This document shows positions 19,303 through 27,972 of a stretch of 64,000 nucleotides of DNA, piece by piece. The stretch comes from Methylotuvimicrobium buryatense 5G (GTDB lineage: Bacteria; Pseudomonadota; Gammaproteobacteria; Methylococcales; Methylomonadaceae): the NCBI RefSeq assembly GCF_000341735.1, contig NZ_KB455575.1:958398-1022397 (forward strand), written 5' to 3'. How positions within the stretch are numbered: the stretch's first letter is position 1; every line of letters begins with the position of its first letter. The position numbers and the translations under genes are program-made. The notes below the pieces were generated by a model that was not told the origin of the DNA, searched no databases, and saw nothing but the letters and a program-made list of their open reading frames with translations.

Positions 19303-21239
19303 TGAGTTGGATGGAAAAGCTTTATCAAACCTATGAGCAAGGGAGTCATTTGGAAACCTTCAAGGCATGGCCGATTTCCCATTTTGTAAAAACGGCCCAT
19401 ATTGAAGTCGTGATCGACGGAAACGGTAATCTCAAAAACGATCGTATTAAACTGTTGTCGGGAGAAGAAACATTGACCCTGATACCAGTGACAGAGAGTT
19501 CGGCAGGGCGGTCGGGTACCAAAATTGCGCCGCATCCTCTTTGCGACGAACTAGGTTATTGTGCTGCGGATTTACCGGAAAGAAAACACGAAAAAAACCA
19601 GATGTTTATGAATCAATTGAAAACCTGGTGTTTATCCGATTATACGCATCCGAAAGTACAAGCAATATACCGCTATCTTGAACAACAAAGCTTATGGCTT
19701 GATATCACTCGAGTTATTGAGTTTCCGTTATCTTTTACAAATAGGAGCGGTCAAAAAACCAAAGTTTCTGCAGATAAGGCATTCGTAAGATGGAGAGTTG
19801 AAGAGCCTGGAAATCCTTGTTCTGCGACGTGGGATGATCAAGAGTTGATTGAAAAATGGATTCAGTACGATCGGGCGAATCATCAGGACGAAGGCGTTTG
19901 CTATGTCAGCGGAGCGTGTGCTCGGCTAATACAAAACCATTCCCGGTTTCTCAGGAATTCAGCCGATGGCGCGAAACTGATTTCGTCGAATGACGACAGT
20001 GGCTTTACCTTTCGCGGCCGATTTCTCGAAGACGGCGAAGCCTGCGGCATCAGTTTCGACATTTCCCAAAAAGCGCATAACGCCTTGCGCTGGCTCATAT
20101 CCCGCCAAGGTTATCGAAACGGCGATCAAGTCTATGTAGCCTGGGCGGTTTCGGGTAAGCCGATCCCGGAACCGTTGGCCGATACCTGGTCTTTTCTGAA
20201 TACCGGCGATTTCGATTTGGAAGAAGTCGATCAGGCCGAGGCGCCTGAGCAAACGGACGACACTGTCGATCATTCGATTGATTTAGGCCAATCCTATGCG
20301 CAACAGCTGAGCAAAAAAATGGCCGGCTATCGGGCCGAATTGACGGCCAACGAGCAAATCGTCGTGATGGGCATTGATTCGGCGACACCCGGGCGTATGG
20401 GAATCCTTTATTACCGTGAATTATTTCGGGACGATTTTTTCAATCGGCTTGAGTCCTGGCATACCGAGTTTTCGTGGCCGCAACGTCATACGCTCGAAAT
20501 TCCGAACGATACGGGGAGAAAACCGAAAACCAAAGTCATTTGGCCGGTCAGTTCGCCCGTTCCTATCGCGATTGCCAAAGCCGCCTACGGCGAGAAGGTC
20601 ACCGACAATCTCAAGAAAAAAGTCATCGAGCGCTTGGTGCCCTGTATCGTCGACGGTCAACCCTTTCCTTGGGATTTGGTCGACAACTGCATTCGCAAGG
20701 CGACTAACCGCAACGCTTACGCCAGTGATGGACAATGGCTGTGGGAGAAAAACCTCGCCATTGCCTGCGCGCTTTTCAAAGGCTATTACCGCAGACACCC
20801 AAACTCAAATCAAAGGAGAAACTATGCCATGGCATTAGAAGAAAACAATCGATCGCGAGACTACTTGTACGGACGGTTACTTGCGATCGCCGAGCGTATC
20901 GAAGAAGTGGCTCTTAATGTCGGCGGGGAAAACCGGTCGACTACAGCGGCTCGTTTGATGCAACGCTTCGCCGACCGTCCCTACGAAACTTGGCGCTCGA
21001 TCGAGTTGGCCTTGCAACCCTATATTCAACGATTGCGCGTGTCGCGCGCCGGCTTTTTAACCAACCGGCAGAAAGAGCTCGATGCCGTGATCGCTTTATT
21101 TAATGGCGAAGATTTCAGAAGCAAAGCGCCGCTTTCCGGCGAATTTTTGCTGGCATATCACTGCCAGCGGCAAAAATTCAAAACGAAAACAGACACTCAC
21201 GAACCCAACGAAACTGAAGCACAAGGAGACTCAGAATGA
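19302..21239 (+). CDS. cas8c: Cas8c (Csd1), type I-C large Cascade subunit
   Basis: 645-residue large subunit that in type I-C recognises the PAM. Csd1 features include the early KTAHIEVVIDGNGNL, PHPLCDELGYCAADL and the C-terminal QRFADRPYETWRSIELALQP. Type I-C Cascade also uses a small subunit (Cas11c) translated from inside cas8c. A strong candidate internal start is ATG 20824 or 20830, just after AAAGGAGAAACTATG (ribosome site at ~20813-20818), in frame with the C-terminal part M-A-L-E-E-N-N-R-S. The gene overlaps cas5c by one base and cas7 by four bases. Confidence 0.95.
   Translation: MSWMEKLYQTYEQGSHLETFKAWPISHFVKTAHIEVVIDGNGNLKNDRIKLLSGEETLTLIPVTESSAGRSGTKIAPHPLCDELGYCAADLPERKHEKNQMFMNQLKTWCLSDYTHPKVQAIYRYLEQQSLWLDITRVIEFPLSFTNRSGQKTKVSADKAFVRWRVEEPGNPCSATWDDQELIEKWIQYDRANHQDEGVCYVSGACARLIQNHSRFLRNSADGAKLISSNDDSGFTFRGRFLEDGEACGISFDISQKAHNALRWLISRQGYRNGDQVYVAWAVSGKPIPEPLADTWSFLNTGDFDLEEVDQAEAPEQTDDTVDHSIDLGQSYAQQLSKKMAGYRAELTANEQIVVMGIDSATPGRMGILYYRELFRDDFFNRLESWHTEFSWPQRHTLEIPNDTGRKPKTKVIWPVSSPVPIAIAKAAYGEKVTDNLKKKVIERLVPCIVDGQPFPWDLVDNCIRKATNRNAYASDGQWLWEKNLAIACALFKGYYRRHPNSNQRRNYAMALEENNRSRDYLYGRLLAIAERIEEVALNVGGENRSTTAARLMQRFADRPYETWRSIELALQPYIQRLRVSRAGFLTNRQKELDAVIALFNGEDFRSKAPLSGEFLLAYHCQRQKFKTKTDTHEPNETEAQGDSE
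20824..21239 (+). CDS. probable internal Cas11c small subunit
   Basis: In-frame translation from ATG 20824 (or 20830) inside cas8c would give a ~136-residue helical protein equal to the Csd1 C-terminus. The AAAGGAG at ~20812-20818 sits at ideal spacing, which is unnecessary for an internal Met codon. Internal translation of a small Cascade subunit from cas8c is established for type I-C systems; that this particular ATG is used is inference. Confidence 0.6.
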
Positions 21240-22099
21240 GCGAACTGGACCGAAACACATTGAGCCATAAAATCGACTTTGCCGTTATTTTCAGCGTCGA
21301 TCACGCCAATCCCAACGGCGACCCGCTCAACGGCAACCGGCCGCGCACCGATTATGACGGTTACGGCGAAATGACCGATGTTTGTCTGAAACGGAAAATC
21401 CGCGACCGCTTGCAAAGCGAAAGCTTTTCGATTTTCGTGCAATCCGACGAAAAGAAAACCGACGGTATGACCAGTTTGAAAAATCGGGCCGAAGCGGAAC
21501 CACCAATCGGATTGGGTAAGGATGCGTTCAATCCCAAGAAGCAAAGCAAGGATCAAACCGCGCAAATGGCCTGTGCGAAATGGTTTGACGTTCGCGCTTT
21601 CGGGCAAGTCTTTGCGTTCGGTAAGGACGGCGATGCAGCCGGCGTTTCGATTCCGATTCGAGGGCCGGTCACGATCCAATCGGCTTTCAGCGTCGAACCG
21701 GTCAGTATTACCAGTACGCAAATCACCAAGAGCGTCAACAGCGAAGGCGATGGTAGTAAAAAAGGAGCCGATACGATGGGCATGAAGCACAGGGTCGACC
21801 ATGCCGTTTATGTCGCTTACGGTGCGATCACGCCGCAACTGGCCGAGAAAACCGGGTTCAGCGATGACGATGCCGAGGCGATCAAAAAGGTTTTGCCGAG
21901 ACTGTTCGAAGGCGATGCGTCATCGGCAAGGCCCGAAGGCTCCATGGCCGTCAAAAAAGTGATTTGGTGGCAACATAATAGCCGAAGCGGTCAATATTCT
22001 TCGGCCAAGGTACATGGCAGTTTGACGGTCAATGCCGACGGCAGTTATGAGCTGGAAACGCTTCCTGGATTGCAGCCGGAGGAAAAAGAAGGCTTTTGA
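21236..22099 (+). CDS. cas7c: Cas7c (Csd2), Cascade backbone
   Basis: 287-residue backbone subunit that polymerises along the crRNA spacer. The family start KIDFAVIFSVDHANPNGDPL, NGNRPRTDYDGYGEMTDVCL and the middle STQITKSVNSEGDG are diagnostic of Csd2/Cas7. It starts at ATG 21236 overlapping the cas8c stop. A ~60-base gap follows before cas4 and contains the string TGTAGGAGCGACTTCCAG, a common intergenic repeat motif. Confidence 0.95.
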   Translation: MSELDRNTLSHKIDFAVIFSVDHANPNGDPLNGNRPRTDYDGYGEMTDVCLKRKIRDRLQSESFSIFVQSDEKKTDGMTSLKNRAEAEPPIGLGKDAFNPKKQSKDQTAQMACAKWFDVRAFGQVFAFGKDGDAAGVSIPIRGPVTIQSAFSVEPVSITSTQITKSVNSEGDGSKKGADTMGMKHRVDHAVYVAYGAITPQLAEKTGFSDDDAEAIKKVLPRLFEGDASSARPEGSMAVKKVIWWQHNSRSGQYSSAKVHGSLTVNADGSYELETLPGLQPEEKEGF

Positions 22100-22159
22100 C
22101 GACAAGCTGTAGGAGCGACTTCCAGAGCGCGACTGAATGGTTTTCTGCAAATTTTGACG

Positions 22160-22786
22160 ATGAACGATCTAGAGCCGATTTACCTATCCCGTTTGCAACA
22201 CTATCTGTATTGTCCCCGGCAATTCGCGCTGATCGAGTTGGAATACGTTTGGCTCGAAGATCGCTTTACCGCCGAGGGACAAGTGTTGCATCAGCGAGTC
22301 AACCAACCCGACCGCGAGACGCGCGGAGATATTCGTACCGTTAGAGCGCTGCGTTTGTCTCATGCCGAATTGGGCATCGAAGGCGTGGCCGATGTGGTCG
22401 AATATCACCGGCAGTCGGACGGTACGGAAGTTCCATTTCCGATCGAATACAAACGCGGCCGGCCCAAGGCGCACCGGGCCGATGAAGTCCAGTTATGCGC
22501 CCAAGCGCTCTGTCTGGAAGATATGGAAAATGTCGAAGTGCCGGAAGGCGCTTTGTTTTACGGCGAAGTACGCAGGCGGCATGCGGTCGTTTTCGATCAG
22601 ACATTACGTGAATTGACGCTGGAGACTATTACGGGCTGCCGCGAAATTATCCGCAGCAAAGAAACGCCGAAAGCCGATTACCAAGCGAAAAAATGCCGAA
22701 ACTGTTCGTTGCTCGAACAATGCCATCCGCAAATATTTGGCAAATCCGCGTCGGCCTGGTTGGCCCGGCAACTTGCACAGGACTGA
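22160..22786 (+). CDS. cas4: Cas4 exonuclease (adaptation)
   Basis: Cas4 Fe-S exonuclease that trims prespacers and enforces PAM choice during acquisition. I chose ATG 22160; a TTG lies two codons earlier. It is 208 residues long. The N-terminal Cys is in LQHYLYCPRQFALIELEY, the RecB-like core includes PFPIEYKRGRPK and DEVQLCAQALCLEDM, and the C-terminal cluster Cys are in CRNCSLLEQCHP. Two bases separate its stop from the cas1 start. Confidence 0.93.
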   Translation: MNDLEPIYLSRLQHYLYCPRQFALIELEYVWLEDRFTAEGQVLHQRVNQPDRETRGDIRTVRALRLSHAELGIEGVADVVEYHRQSDGTEVPFPIEYKRGRPKAHRADEVQLCAQALCLEDMENVEVPEGALFYGEVRRRHAVVFDQTLRELTLETITGCREIIRSKETPKADYQAKKCRNCSLLEQCHPQIFGKSASAWLARQLAQD

Positions 22787-22788
22787 AT

Positions 22789-23823
22789 ATGCGACCGTTA
22801 AGAAACGTCATTTATATCCAAACTCAAAATTCCTGGTTACACAAAGACAACGAGAATCTGGTTCTAAAAGTCGATAAAGAGCTGAAAGCGCGTGTACCGA
22901 TCCATAAATTACAAGGACTGGTTTGCTTCGGGCAAGTCAGTATTTCGCCTTATTTGATGGCGCATTGCGCGGAAAACGGCATAACGATTACCTATCTAAA
23001 TCAATTCGGAAAATTTCTGGCGCGAGTCGAAGGGCCCGTAAGCGGCAATGTTTTGCTGCGTCGTACCCAACACCTGACCGGCGCGGATACCGCAAAGAGC
23101 GTCGCGATCGCACGAACGATGTTGACCGGAAAGCTTTATAATCAGCGCTCGGTATTGAGACGTTATCTGCGTGATTACGGGAATCAAGCCGAGCAGCAAA
23201 ATATGACGCACGATCTGGCAGCCGCCGAGAAACGCTTGAGCCGATGTATGCAACAACTGGCCGACTGTAACGGGATTGATACCTTGATGGGCAGGGAAGG
23301 GGAGGCGGCACAGGTTTATTTCGGCGTGTTTCAACACTTGATCCGTCAACCGGGCTTCGAATTCGACGCACGCAGACGCCGGCCGCCGACCGATCCGGTC
23401 AACGCACTCTTGTCGTTTTGTTATACCCTGCTGACCCATGATTGCCGCTCCGCGCTCGAAACGGTCGGCCTCGATCCTGCCAGCGGTTTTTTGCATCAAT
23501 TGCGTAGCGGCAGACCGTCATTGGCGTTGGATTTGGTCGAGGAATTCAGGCCGATGGTCGAACGCTTCGTCCTGTCGTTGATCAACAAACGTCAACTTGC
23601 CCTTAATGACTTCGAAACCTGGCCGAATGGTTCGGTGACGCTCAAGGAAGAGCCGCGTAAAACATTGTTGGCCGCCTGGCAGGATCGCAAGCAAGATACC
23701 TTGATGCATCCTTGGTTTGAAGAAACCGTACCGGTTGGTTTATTACCGTGGCTGCAAGCCCAAATACTGGCGAGATTCTTGCGCGGCGATTGCGACAGCT
23801 ACGTGCCGTTCTTGTGGAAATAA
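22789..23823 (+). CDS. cas1: Cas1 integrase (type I-C)
   Basis: 344-residue Cas1, the spacer integrase. ATG 22789 gives MRPLRNVIYIQTQNSWLH, a canonical I-C Cas1 start; an open frame extending to 22693 lies wholly over cas4 and is ignored. Active-site regions are visible around GREGEAAQVYFGVF (Glu) and PVNALLSFCYTLLTHDC, and H-x-x-x-S-G-R-P-S-L-A-L-D-L-V-E-E-F carries the His and acidic ligands. cas2 follows after 14 bases. Confidence 0.95.
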   Translation: MRPLRNVIYIQTQNSWLHKDNENLVLKVDKELKARVPIHKLQGLVCFGQVSISPYLMAHCAENGITITYLNQFGKFLARVEGPVSGNVLLRRTQHLTGADTAKSVAIARTMLTGKLYNQRSVLRRYLRDYGNQAEQQNMTHDLAAAEKRLSRCMQQLADCNGIDTLMGREGEAAQVYFGVFQHLIRQPGFEFDARRRRPPTDPVNALLSFCYTLLTHDCRSALETVGLDPASGFLHQLRSGRPSLALDLVEEFRPMVERFVLSLINKRQLALNDFETWPNGSVTLKEEPRKTLLAAWQDRKQDTLMHPWFEETVPVGLLPWLQAQILARFLRGDCDSYVPFLWK

Positions 23824-23837
23824 TGGGAGATAGATCG

Positions 23838-24128
23838 ATGATGATACTGGTGACCTACGATGTTAGTTTTAAGACCGAAACCGGGCCCAAGCGCTTGCGG
23901 AAAATCGCGAGACTTTGCCAAGTATTCGGGCAACGGGTTCAATACTCGGTGTTCGAGATCGAAGTCGATATGGCTCAATGGACGCAGTTGAAAAACGACC
24001 TGATTAATGTGATGGACCCGGAGGAGGATAGTTTGCGGTTTTATTATCTGGGCAACAATTGGGAACGAAAGGTAGAACATGTTGGAGCCAAAAAGGTATT
24101 GGATTTGAATGGGCTGTTATTGATGTAG
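23838..24128 (+). CDS. cas2: Cas2 (type I-C)
   Basis: 96-residue Cas2 that bridges two Cas1 dimers. It begins MMILVTYDVSFKTE, with the conserved Asp after the first strand, and has RLRKIARLCQVFGQRVQYSV followed by FEIEVD. Start ATG 23838 follows GGGAGA. Longer open frames upstream overlap cas1. Last gene of the operon, 188 bases before the array. Confidence 0.95.
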   Translation: MMILVTYDVSFKTETGPKRLRKIARLCQVFGQRVQYSVFEIEVDMAQWTQLKNDLINVMDPEEDSLRFYYLGNNWERKVEHVGAKKVLDLNGLLLM

Positions 24129-24316
24129 CGCGAACCCCAAGTACTCATGAAAATGCTTGGGGTTTCGCAAAATGCCTGTCAATGCCCAATCGATTGATTT
24201 ATTTTGTATTCTTGTTATTGCATGGCGTCTGACTATAATGAATACCGTATTTGTTTCGATAGGTTCGCATTTGAAAGCGCGTAAAGCCTTTGATTTCAAC
24301 CGATTGGGTAAATGCA
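24129..24316 (+). promoter_or_regulatory. CRISPR leader with hairpin and promoter
   Basis: 188 bases between cas2 and repeat 1. A perfect hairpin, AACCCCAAG (24133-24141) with CTTGGGGTT (24156-24164), could end the cas transcript. Downstream, TTGTTA (24212) and TATAAT (24234-24239), 16 bases apart, make a plausible array promoter reading into the repeats. The array lies downstream of this AT-rich segment, as expected for a leader. Confidence 0.65.
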
Positions 24317-25571
24317 GTCGCGCCCCGTGCGGGCGCGTGGATTGAAACACTTATATAGTGTGAGATATTCAGCGTTGACAGTCGCGCCCCGTGCGGGCGC
24401 GTGGATTGAAACATATCCTGCTTTAAATGCTTCAAAAGCATCATGTCGCGCCCCGTGCGGGCGCGTGGATTGAAACTCAGTGTCAACCGGAAAAAAACTA
24501 CATGGATAGTCGCGCCCCGTGCGGGCGCGTGGATTGAAACTTCTGGTGTCGTTTTAAAATATTTACAGAGAGGTCGCGCCCCGTGCGGGCGCGTGGATTG
24601 AAACATCTTCAATGCCCCACTTGCTAGCATATGAAGGTCGCGCCCCGTGCGGGCGCGTGGATTGAAACAACAATTATTGCAGTAAAAACTCGGCTATTTG
24701 GTCGCGCCCCGTGCGGGCGCGTGGATTGAAACGCTCTGAGTATGGGGCTGCAACTATAAAAGTTGTCGCGCCCCGTGCGGGCGCGTGGATTGAAACTTTG
24801 CAAATATCGATTTCCTCTCGGATATCAGAGTCGCGCCCCGTGCGGGCGCGTGGATTGAAACGGGTCAGGGTCGGGCTCTGGGTCTGGGTCCAGTGGTCGC
24901 GCCCCGTGCGGGCGCGTGGATTGAAACTTTGATTTTGCGTTACGTCCGACAGTCCGCGGCGTCGCGCCCCGTGCGGGCGCGTGGATTGAAACGGGTCTGG
25001 CTCTGGGTCTGGCTCGGGATCGGGGTCGCGCCCCGTGCGGGCGCGTGGATTGAAACTTAGACTTGCAGAGTCGCCGGGCGGTATGCAAGGTCGCGCCCCG
25101 TGCGGGCGCGTGGATTGAAACATCTTTAATGCCGGATAATTGCATAAACTGTGGTCGCGCCCCGTGCGGGCGCGTGGATTGAAACTATTTCGAGGTTCCA
25201 CTATGCTTTATCAAGTTGTCGCGCCCCGTGCGGGCGCGTGGATTGAAACAGCTAAAAAAGCTCGCAACGGCGGTTTATCTCGTCGCGCCCCGTGCGGGCG
25301 CGTGGATTGAAACTTGCCCTCGATGCTGTGATGAGACCGGTCCAAGTCGCGCCCCGTGCGGGCGCGTGGATTGAAACGATTCAGTATCGAGCAGCAAGCG
25401 AAGCTCGCGCGTCGCGCCCCGTGCGGGCGCGTGGATTGAAACCGGGTTTTGTTGATAGCAGCACTTACGAAACCGTCGCGCCCCGTGCGGGCGCGTGGAT
25501 TGAAACGCTGCTGAGTCGTTTTTTCGGCTTTAGTGTATCGTCGCGCCCCGTGCGGGCGCGTGGATTGAAAC
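24317..25571 (+). CRISPR. type I-C CRISPR array, 20 repeats, 19 spacers
   Basis: Twenty copies of a 32-base repeat, starting at 24317, 24381, 24445, 24509, 24573, 24637, 24701, 24765, 24830, 24896, 24961, 25025, 25090, 25154, 25218, 25282, 25346, 25411, 25475 and 25540. The repeat begins GTCGCGCCCCGTGCGGGCGC and ends GTGGATTGAAAC, the type I-C form with a strong CGCGCCCC/GGGCGCG stem. I saw no repeat variants, even at the distal end. Spacers are 32-34 bases. Spacers 9 (24862-24895) and 11 (24993-25024) are both GGGTCTGG-type low-complexity and share 14 bases. No second array is seen. Confidence 0.98.
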
Positions 25572-25757
25572 ACACATTTGATCGACGGAAGGTTTCTTGT
25601 CGAGGTGAAGCGTCAGGAAAGGTCAATATCTGTCTTATTAGGCTCTTGAAAGGTATAAAAAGTCTGAAATATGCTTTGAGCTGCTCAAATATTGGGCACT
25701 TACATAGGATTTCAAACTTTACGTATCAGTCTCCGCGCAACCACAAATAACAATTGA
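25572..25757. other. AT-rich spacer between array and R-M remnant
   Basis: No gene or clear motif. It marks the junction between the CRISPR locus and the remains of the restriction-modification locus. Confidence 0.4.
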
Positions 25758-25946
25758 CGGCTATATGATGTCGATTTTATGCTCCCCGACAATGAAAGTA
25801 TTAATAGGTTTGCTAACATTATTAGACGTATAGAAGAAAAAAGACTGATAAATGCTGTTCAAATTCGTACCATAGAAATAGAAAAACTCCGCGATACCCT
25901 GCTTCCCAAACTCATGAGCGGCGAAGTGCGGGTGAAAGTTGCCTAA
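25758..25946 (+). pseudogene. hsdS: 3' remnant of type I restriction specificity subunit HsdS
   Basis: The frame ending at TAA 25944-25946 reads VDFMLPDNESINRFANIIRR and then EIEKLRDTLLPKLMSGEVRV. The last motif is the signature C-terminus of HsdS. An in-frame TGA at 25755 and no upstream HsdS sequence show that only ~60 residues survive. The rest, together with hsdM, is gone, probably deleted when the CRISPR locus or its flank arrived. It sits 46 bases before vapB. Confidence 0.8.
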
Positions 25947-25992
25947 CTGCACAAAAAAGCGCATCATTCGATGACATAGTACGGAGGACATT

Positions 25993-26187
25993 ATGCGCAC
26001 GACGGTTGTTTTAGATGATGACTTACTCGAAAAAGCCCAAGCCTTAACCAACCTAAAAGAAAAATCCAGCCTCATCAAAGAAGCCTTGAAGGCCCTGATT
26101 GAACGCGAGAGCGCCAAGCGCCTAGCCAGCCTGGGCGGTATTGCCCCCGATTTGCAGCCCATCCCGCGCCGGCAAACCGAGTTGTAA
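25993..26187 (+). CDS. vapB: VapB-family antitoxin
   Basis: 64-residue antitoxin starting MRTTVVLDDDLLEKAQALT, with KSSLIKEALKALIERESAKR typical of the VapB group that precedes PIN toxins. An N-terminal DNA-binding strand-helix and a C-terminal toxin-wrapping tail are expected. GGAGG precedes the ATG. It lies two bases before vapC, so the two are co-translated and probably autoregulated. Confidence 0.85.
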   Translation: MRTTVVLDDDLLEKAQALTNLKEKSSLIKEALKALIERESAKRLASLGGIAPDLQPIPRRQTEL

Positions 26188-26189
26188 CA

Positions 26190-26558
26190 ATGCCGATCTT
26201 AGTGGATACCTCGGTATGGATCGACCACTTTCGCAAAAAAGAACCTGCGTTAGTCGGTTTATTGGAAAGCGGCCAAGTGTTAGGTCATCCGTTTGTCCGG
26301 GGTGAACTCGCGTTAGGTCATTTACCGCAACGGCATACCCTTTTGGGGTTATTGGATAACTTGCCGCAAGCCCCGGTTGCCTTCGATGCGGAAATCAACC
26401 GGTTTATCGAAGCGAATGCCTTATTTGGTTTAGGCATCGGTTTTGTCGATGTGCATCTGTTAGCCGCTGCAAAATTGGCGCTTAACGCTACCTTATGGAC
26501 ACGCGATAAACGCCTATTGGCCGTTGCTACGCAGCTCACTATGAACTATCAACCCTAA
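26190..26558 (+). CDS. vapC: VapC PIN-domain toxin
   Basis: 122-residue PIN RNase toxin. The metal-binding acidic residues are visible: D6 in ILVDTSVW, the Glu in FVRGELALG, the Asp in IGFVDVHLLAAA and the Asp in LWTRDKRL. All are present, so it should be active. It follows vapB by two bases. VapBC pairs inside type I R-M loci are common and help maintain them. Confidence 0.9.
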   Translation: MPILVDTSVWIDHFRKKEPALVGLLESGQVLGHPFVRGELALGHLPQRHTLLGLLDNLPQAPVAFDAEINRFIEANALFGLGIGFVDVHLLAAAKLALNATLWTRDKRLLAVATQLTMNYQP

Positions 26559-26568
26559 GCATCAGCGC

Positions 26569-27558
26569 ATGACTTTAACAAACCCGCCCCAACAAATCGC
26601 CATCTATCAAAATGAAGACGGCAGCATTCGCATTGATGTTCACTTGGAACAAGATACCGTTTGGCTTAATCAAGCGCAAATGGTTGAATTATTTGGCCGT
26701 GACCAGTCGGTTATTTCGCGGCATATTGCCAATGCGTTCAAGGATGAGGAGGTTTCTGAAAAAAGCAATATGCAAAAAATGCATATTGCAAATTCTGACA
26801 AACCTGTGGCCTATTACGATCTGGATGTGATTATTTCCGTAGGTTATCGTATTAAGTCTAAACGAGGCGTGCAGTTTCGGCGTTGGGCAACCCAAATTTT
26901 GAAGCAATACCTACTGCAAGGCTACGCGCTCAACGAACAAAAACTGCGAGCCAGCCAGGAAAAGCTGGCCGATCTGCAACAGGCTATCGCCTTATCGTCG
27001 CGCCTGGTGCATAACAAAGCCTTGTCAGCCAGCGAGTCGCAAGGCATTTTGGCGATTCTGGAACAATACAGCCACGCCTTGACGGTGCTGGATGATTACG
27101 ACCATCAACGCTTGGTTATCGCGGGTACGCAAAAAGCCACGCAAACGCCGATTGGCTATGAAGAAGCCATCGCTCAAATCCGGTTATGGCGTGAACAGGA
27201 ACAATTAAGCGGCTTGTTCGGCAACGAGAAAGACGACTCGTTCAAAAGTTCGCTGGCCACGATTTATCAAACCTTCGGCGGCGAAGAACTGTATCCGAGC
27301 ATCGAGGAAAAAGCGGCGAATCTGTTGTATTTCATCGTCAAAAATCATTCTTTCAGCGATGGCAACAAACGTATCGCGGCGGCGATTTTTGCCTGGTTTT
27401 TGCAGCGGCACGATTTTCTGTACAACCAAGACGGCGAAAAACGCATTGCCGATAACGCCCTGGTTGCCTTTACTTTGTTGATTGCCGAAAGCAAACCGGA
27501 AGAAAAAGATACCATCGTCAAAGTCATAATCAATTTAATCAATGGTAAAAATGGATGA
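26569..27558 (+). CDS. RhuM-like protein with C-terminal Fic domain
   Basis: 329-residue fusion of the family named virulence protein RhuM/Fic/DOC. The N-terminal RhuM part has NEDGSIRIDVHLEQDTVWLN, QMVELFGRDQSVISRHI and VISVGYRIKSKRGVQFRRWA. The Fic motif HSFSDGNKRIAA at 260-271 keeps the catalytic His, Asp, Gly-Asn and Arg needed for AMP transfer to a protein target. It follows vapC by ten bases and is the kind of accessory gene found between hsdS and hsdR. I see no separate inhibitory antitoxin, though VapBC is adjacent. The target is unknown. Confidence 0.88.
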   Translation: MTLTNPPQQIAIYQNEDGSIRIDVHLEQDTVWLNQAQMVELFGRDQSVISRHIANAFKDEEVSEKSNMQKMHIANSDKPVAYYDLDVIISVGYRIKSKRGVQFRRWATQILKQYLLQGYALNEQKLRASQEKLADLQQAIALSSRLVHNKALSASESQGILAILEQYSHALTVLDDYDHQRLVIAGTQKATQTPIGYEEAIAQIRLWREQEQLSGLFGNEKDDSFKSSLATIYQTFGGEELYPSIEEKAANLLYFIVKNHSFSDGNKRIAAAIFAWFLQRHDFLYNQDGEKRIADNALVAFTLLIAESKPEEKDTIVKVIINLINGKNG

Positions 27559-27769
27559 CTCGTTAGACGGTTCCGAGCTGGCCAAACATCACACCACCAA
27601 GCAGCAACGCAAAGCCTTGGCCGAACGGATGAAGGATAACAATGATGAAGTCAAGCTCGTTATCGTCCGCAATATGTGGCTGACGGCTTCGATGCGCCCT
27701 CAATTGTTGAAGTTCAATAAAATTAACTTGTACAGAGATTTAAATACAACTGCGGAGCAGTTACTTTAG
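27542..27769 (+). pseudogene. hsdR: internal fragment of type I restriction subunit HsdR
   Basis: A 75-codon frame overlapping the end of the Fic gene. Residues ~5-47, including HHTTKQQRKALAERMKD and VKLVIVRNMWLT, match the middle of HsdR motor domains, where the sequence normally continues into G-F-D-A-P and a Y-V-D-K-P-M. Here the similarity stops after W-L-T and unrelated residues follow to the stop. Both ends of hsdR are missing. With the hsdS tail on the other side of vapBC-fic, this shows a gutted type I R-M locus. Confidence 0.7.
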
Positions 27770-27972
27770 GGGAAATCTGACGCTACAATCTCGTGTCGAT
27801 GACATCTCCAAAATTGGTCCACTGGCAATGCGCCTAAGGCTAAATGGTGCCGAGGCGTAACCCGAGCGAATAACAATCCAATGCACCCGCGCGGCAAAGT
27901 CTGGCGTTTTCAAATGGATCACTCGTCGCCGCAGGGTGATTGGTAATGTTAGGCAAATAGGCAATAGAAACA
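27770..27972. other. intergenic region after hsdR fragment
   Basis: About 200 bases without a recognisable gene. The right-hand boundary of the R-M scar lies somewhere in it. Confidence 0.4.

Noticed and set aside
22693..22788. Upstream extension of cas1
   Set aside because: It lies entirely over the cas4 3' end, and ATG 22789 gives the canonical Cas1 N-terminus.
24199..25750. Open reading frames of 73-175 codons across the CRISPR array on both strands
   Set aside because: They arise from the in-phase GC-rich repeat and encode only the repeated Arg/Gly/Ala-rich string.
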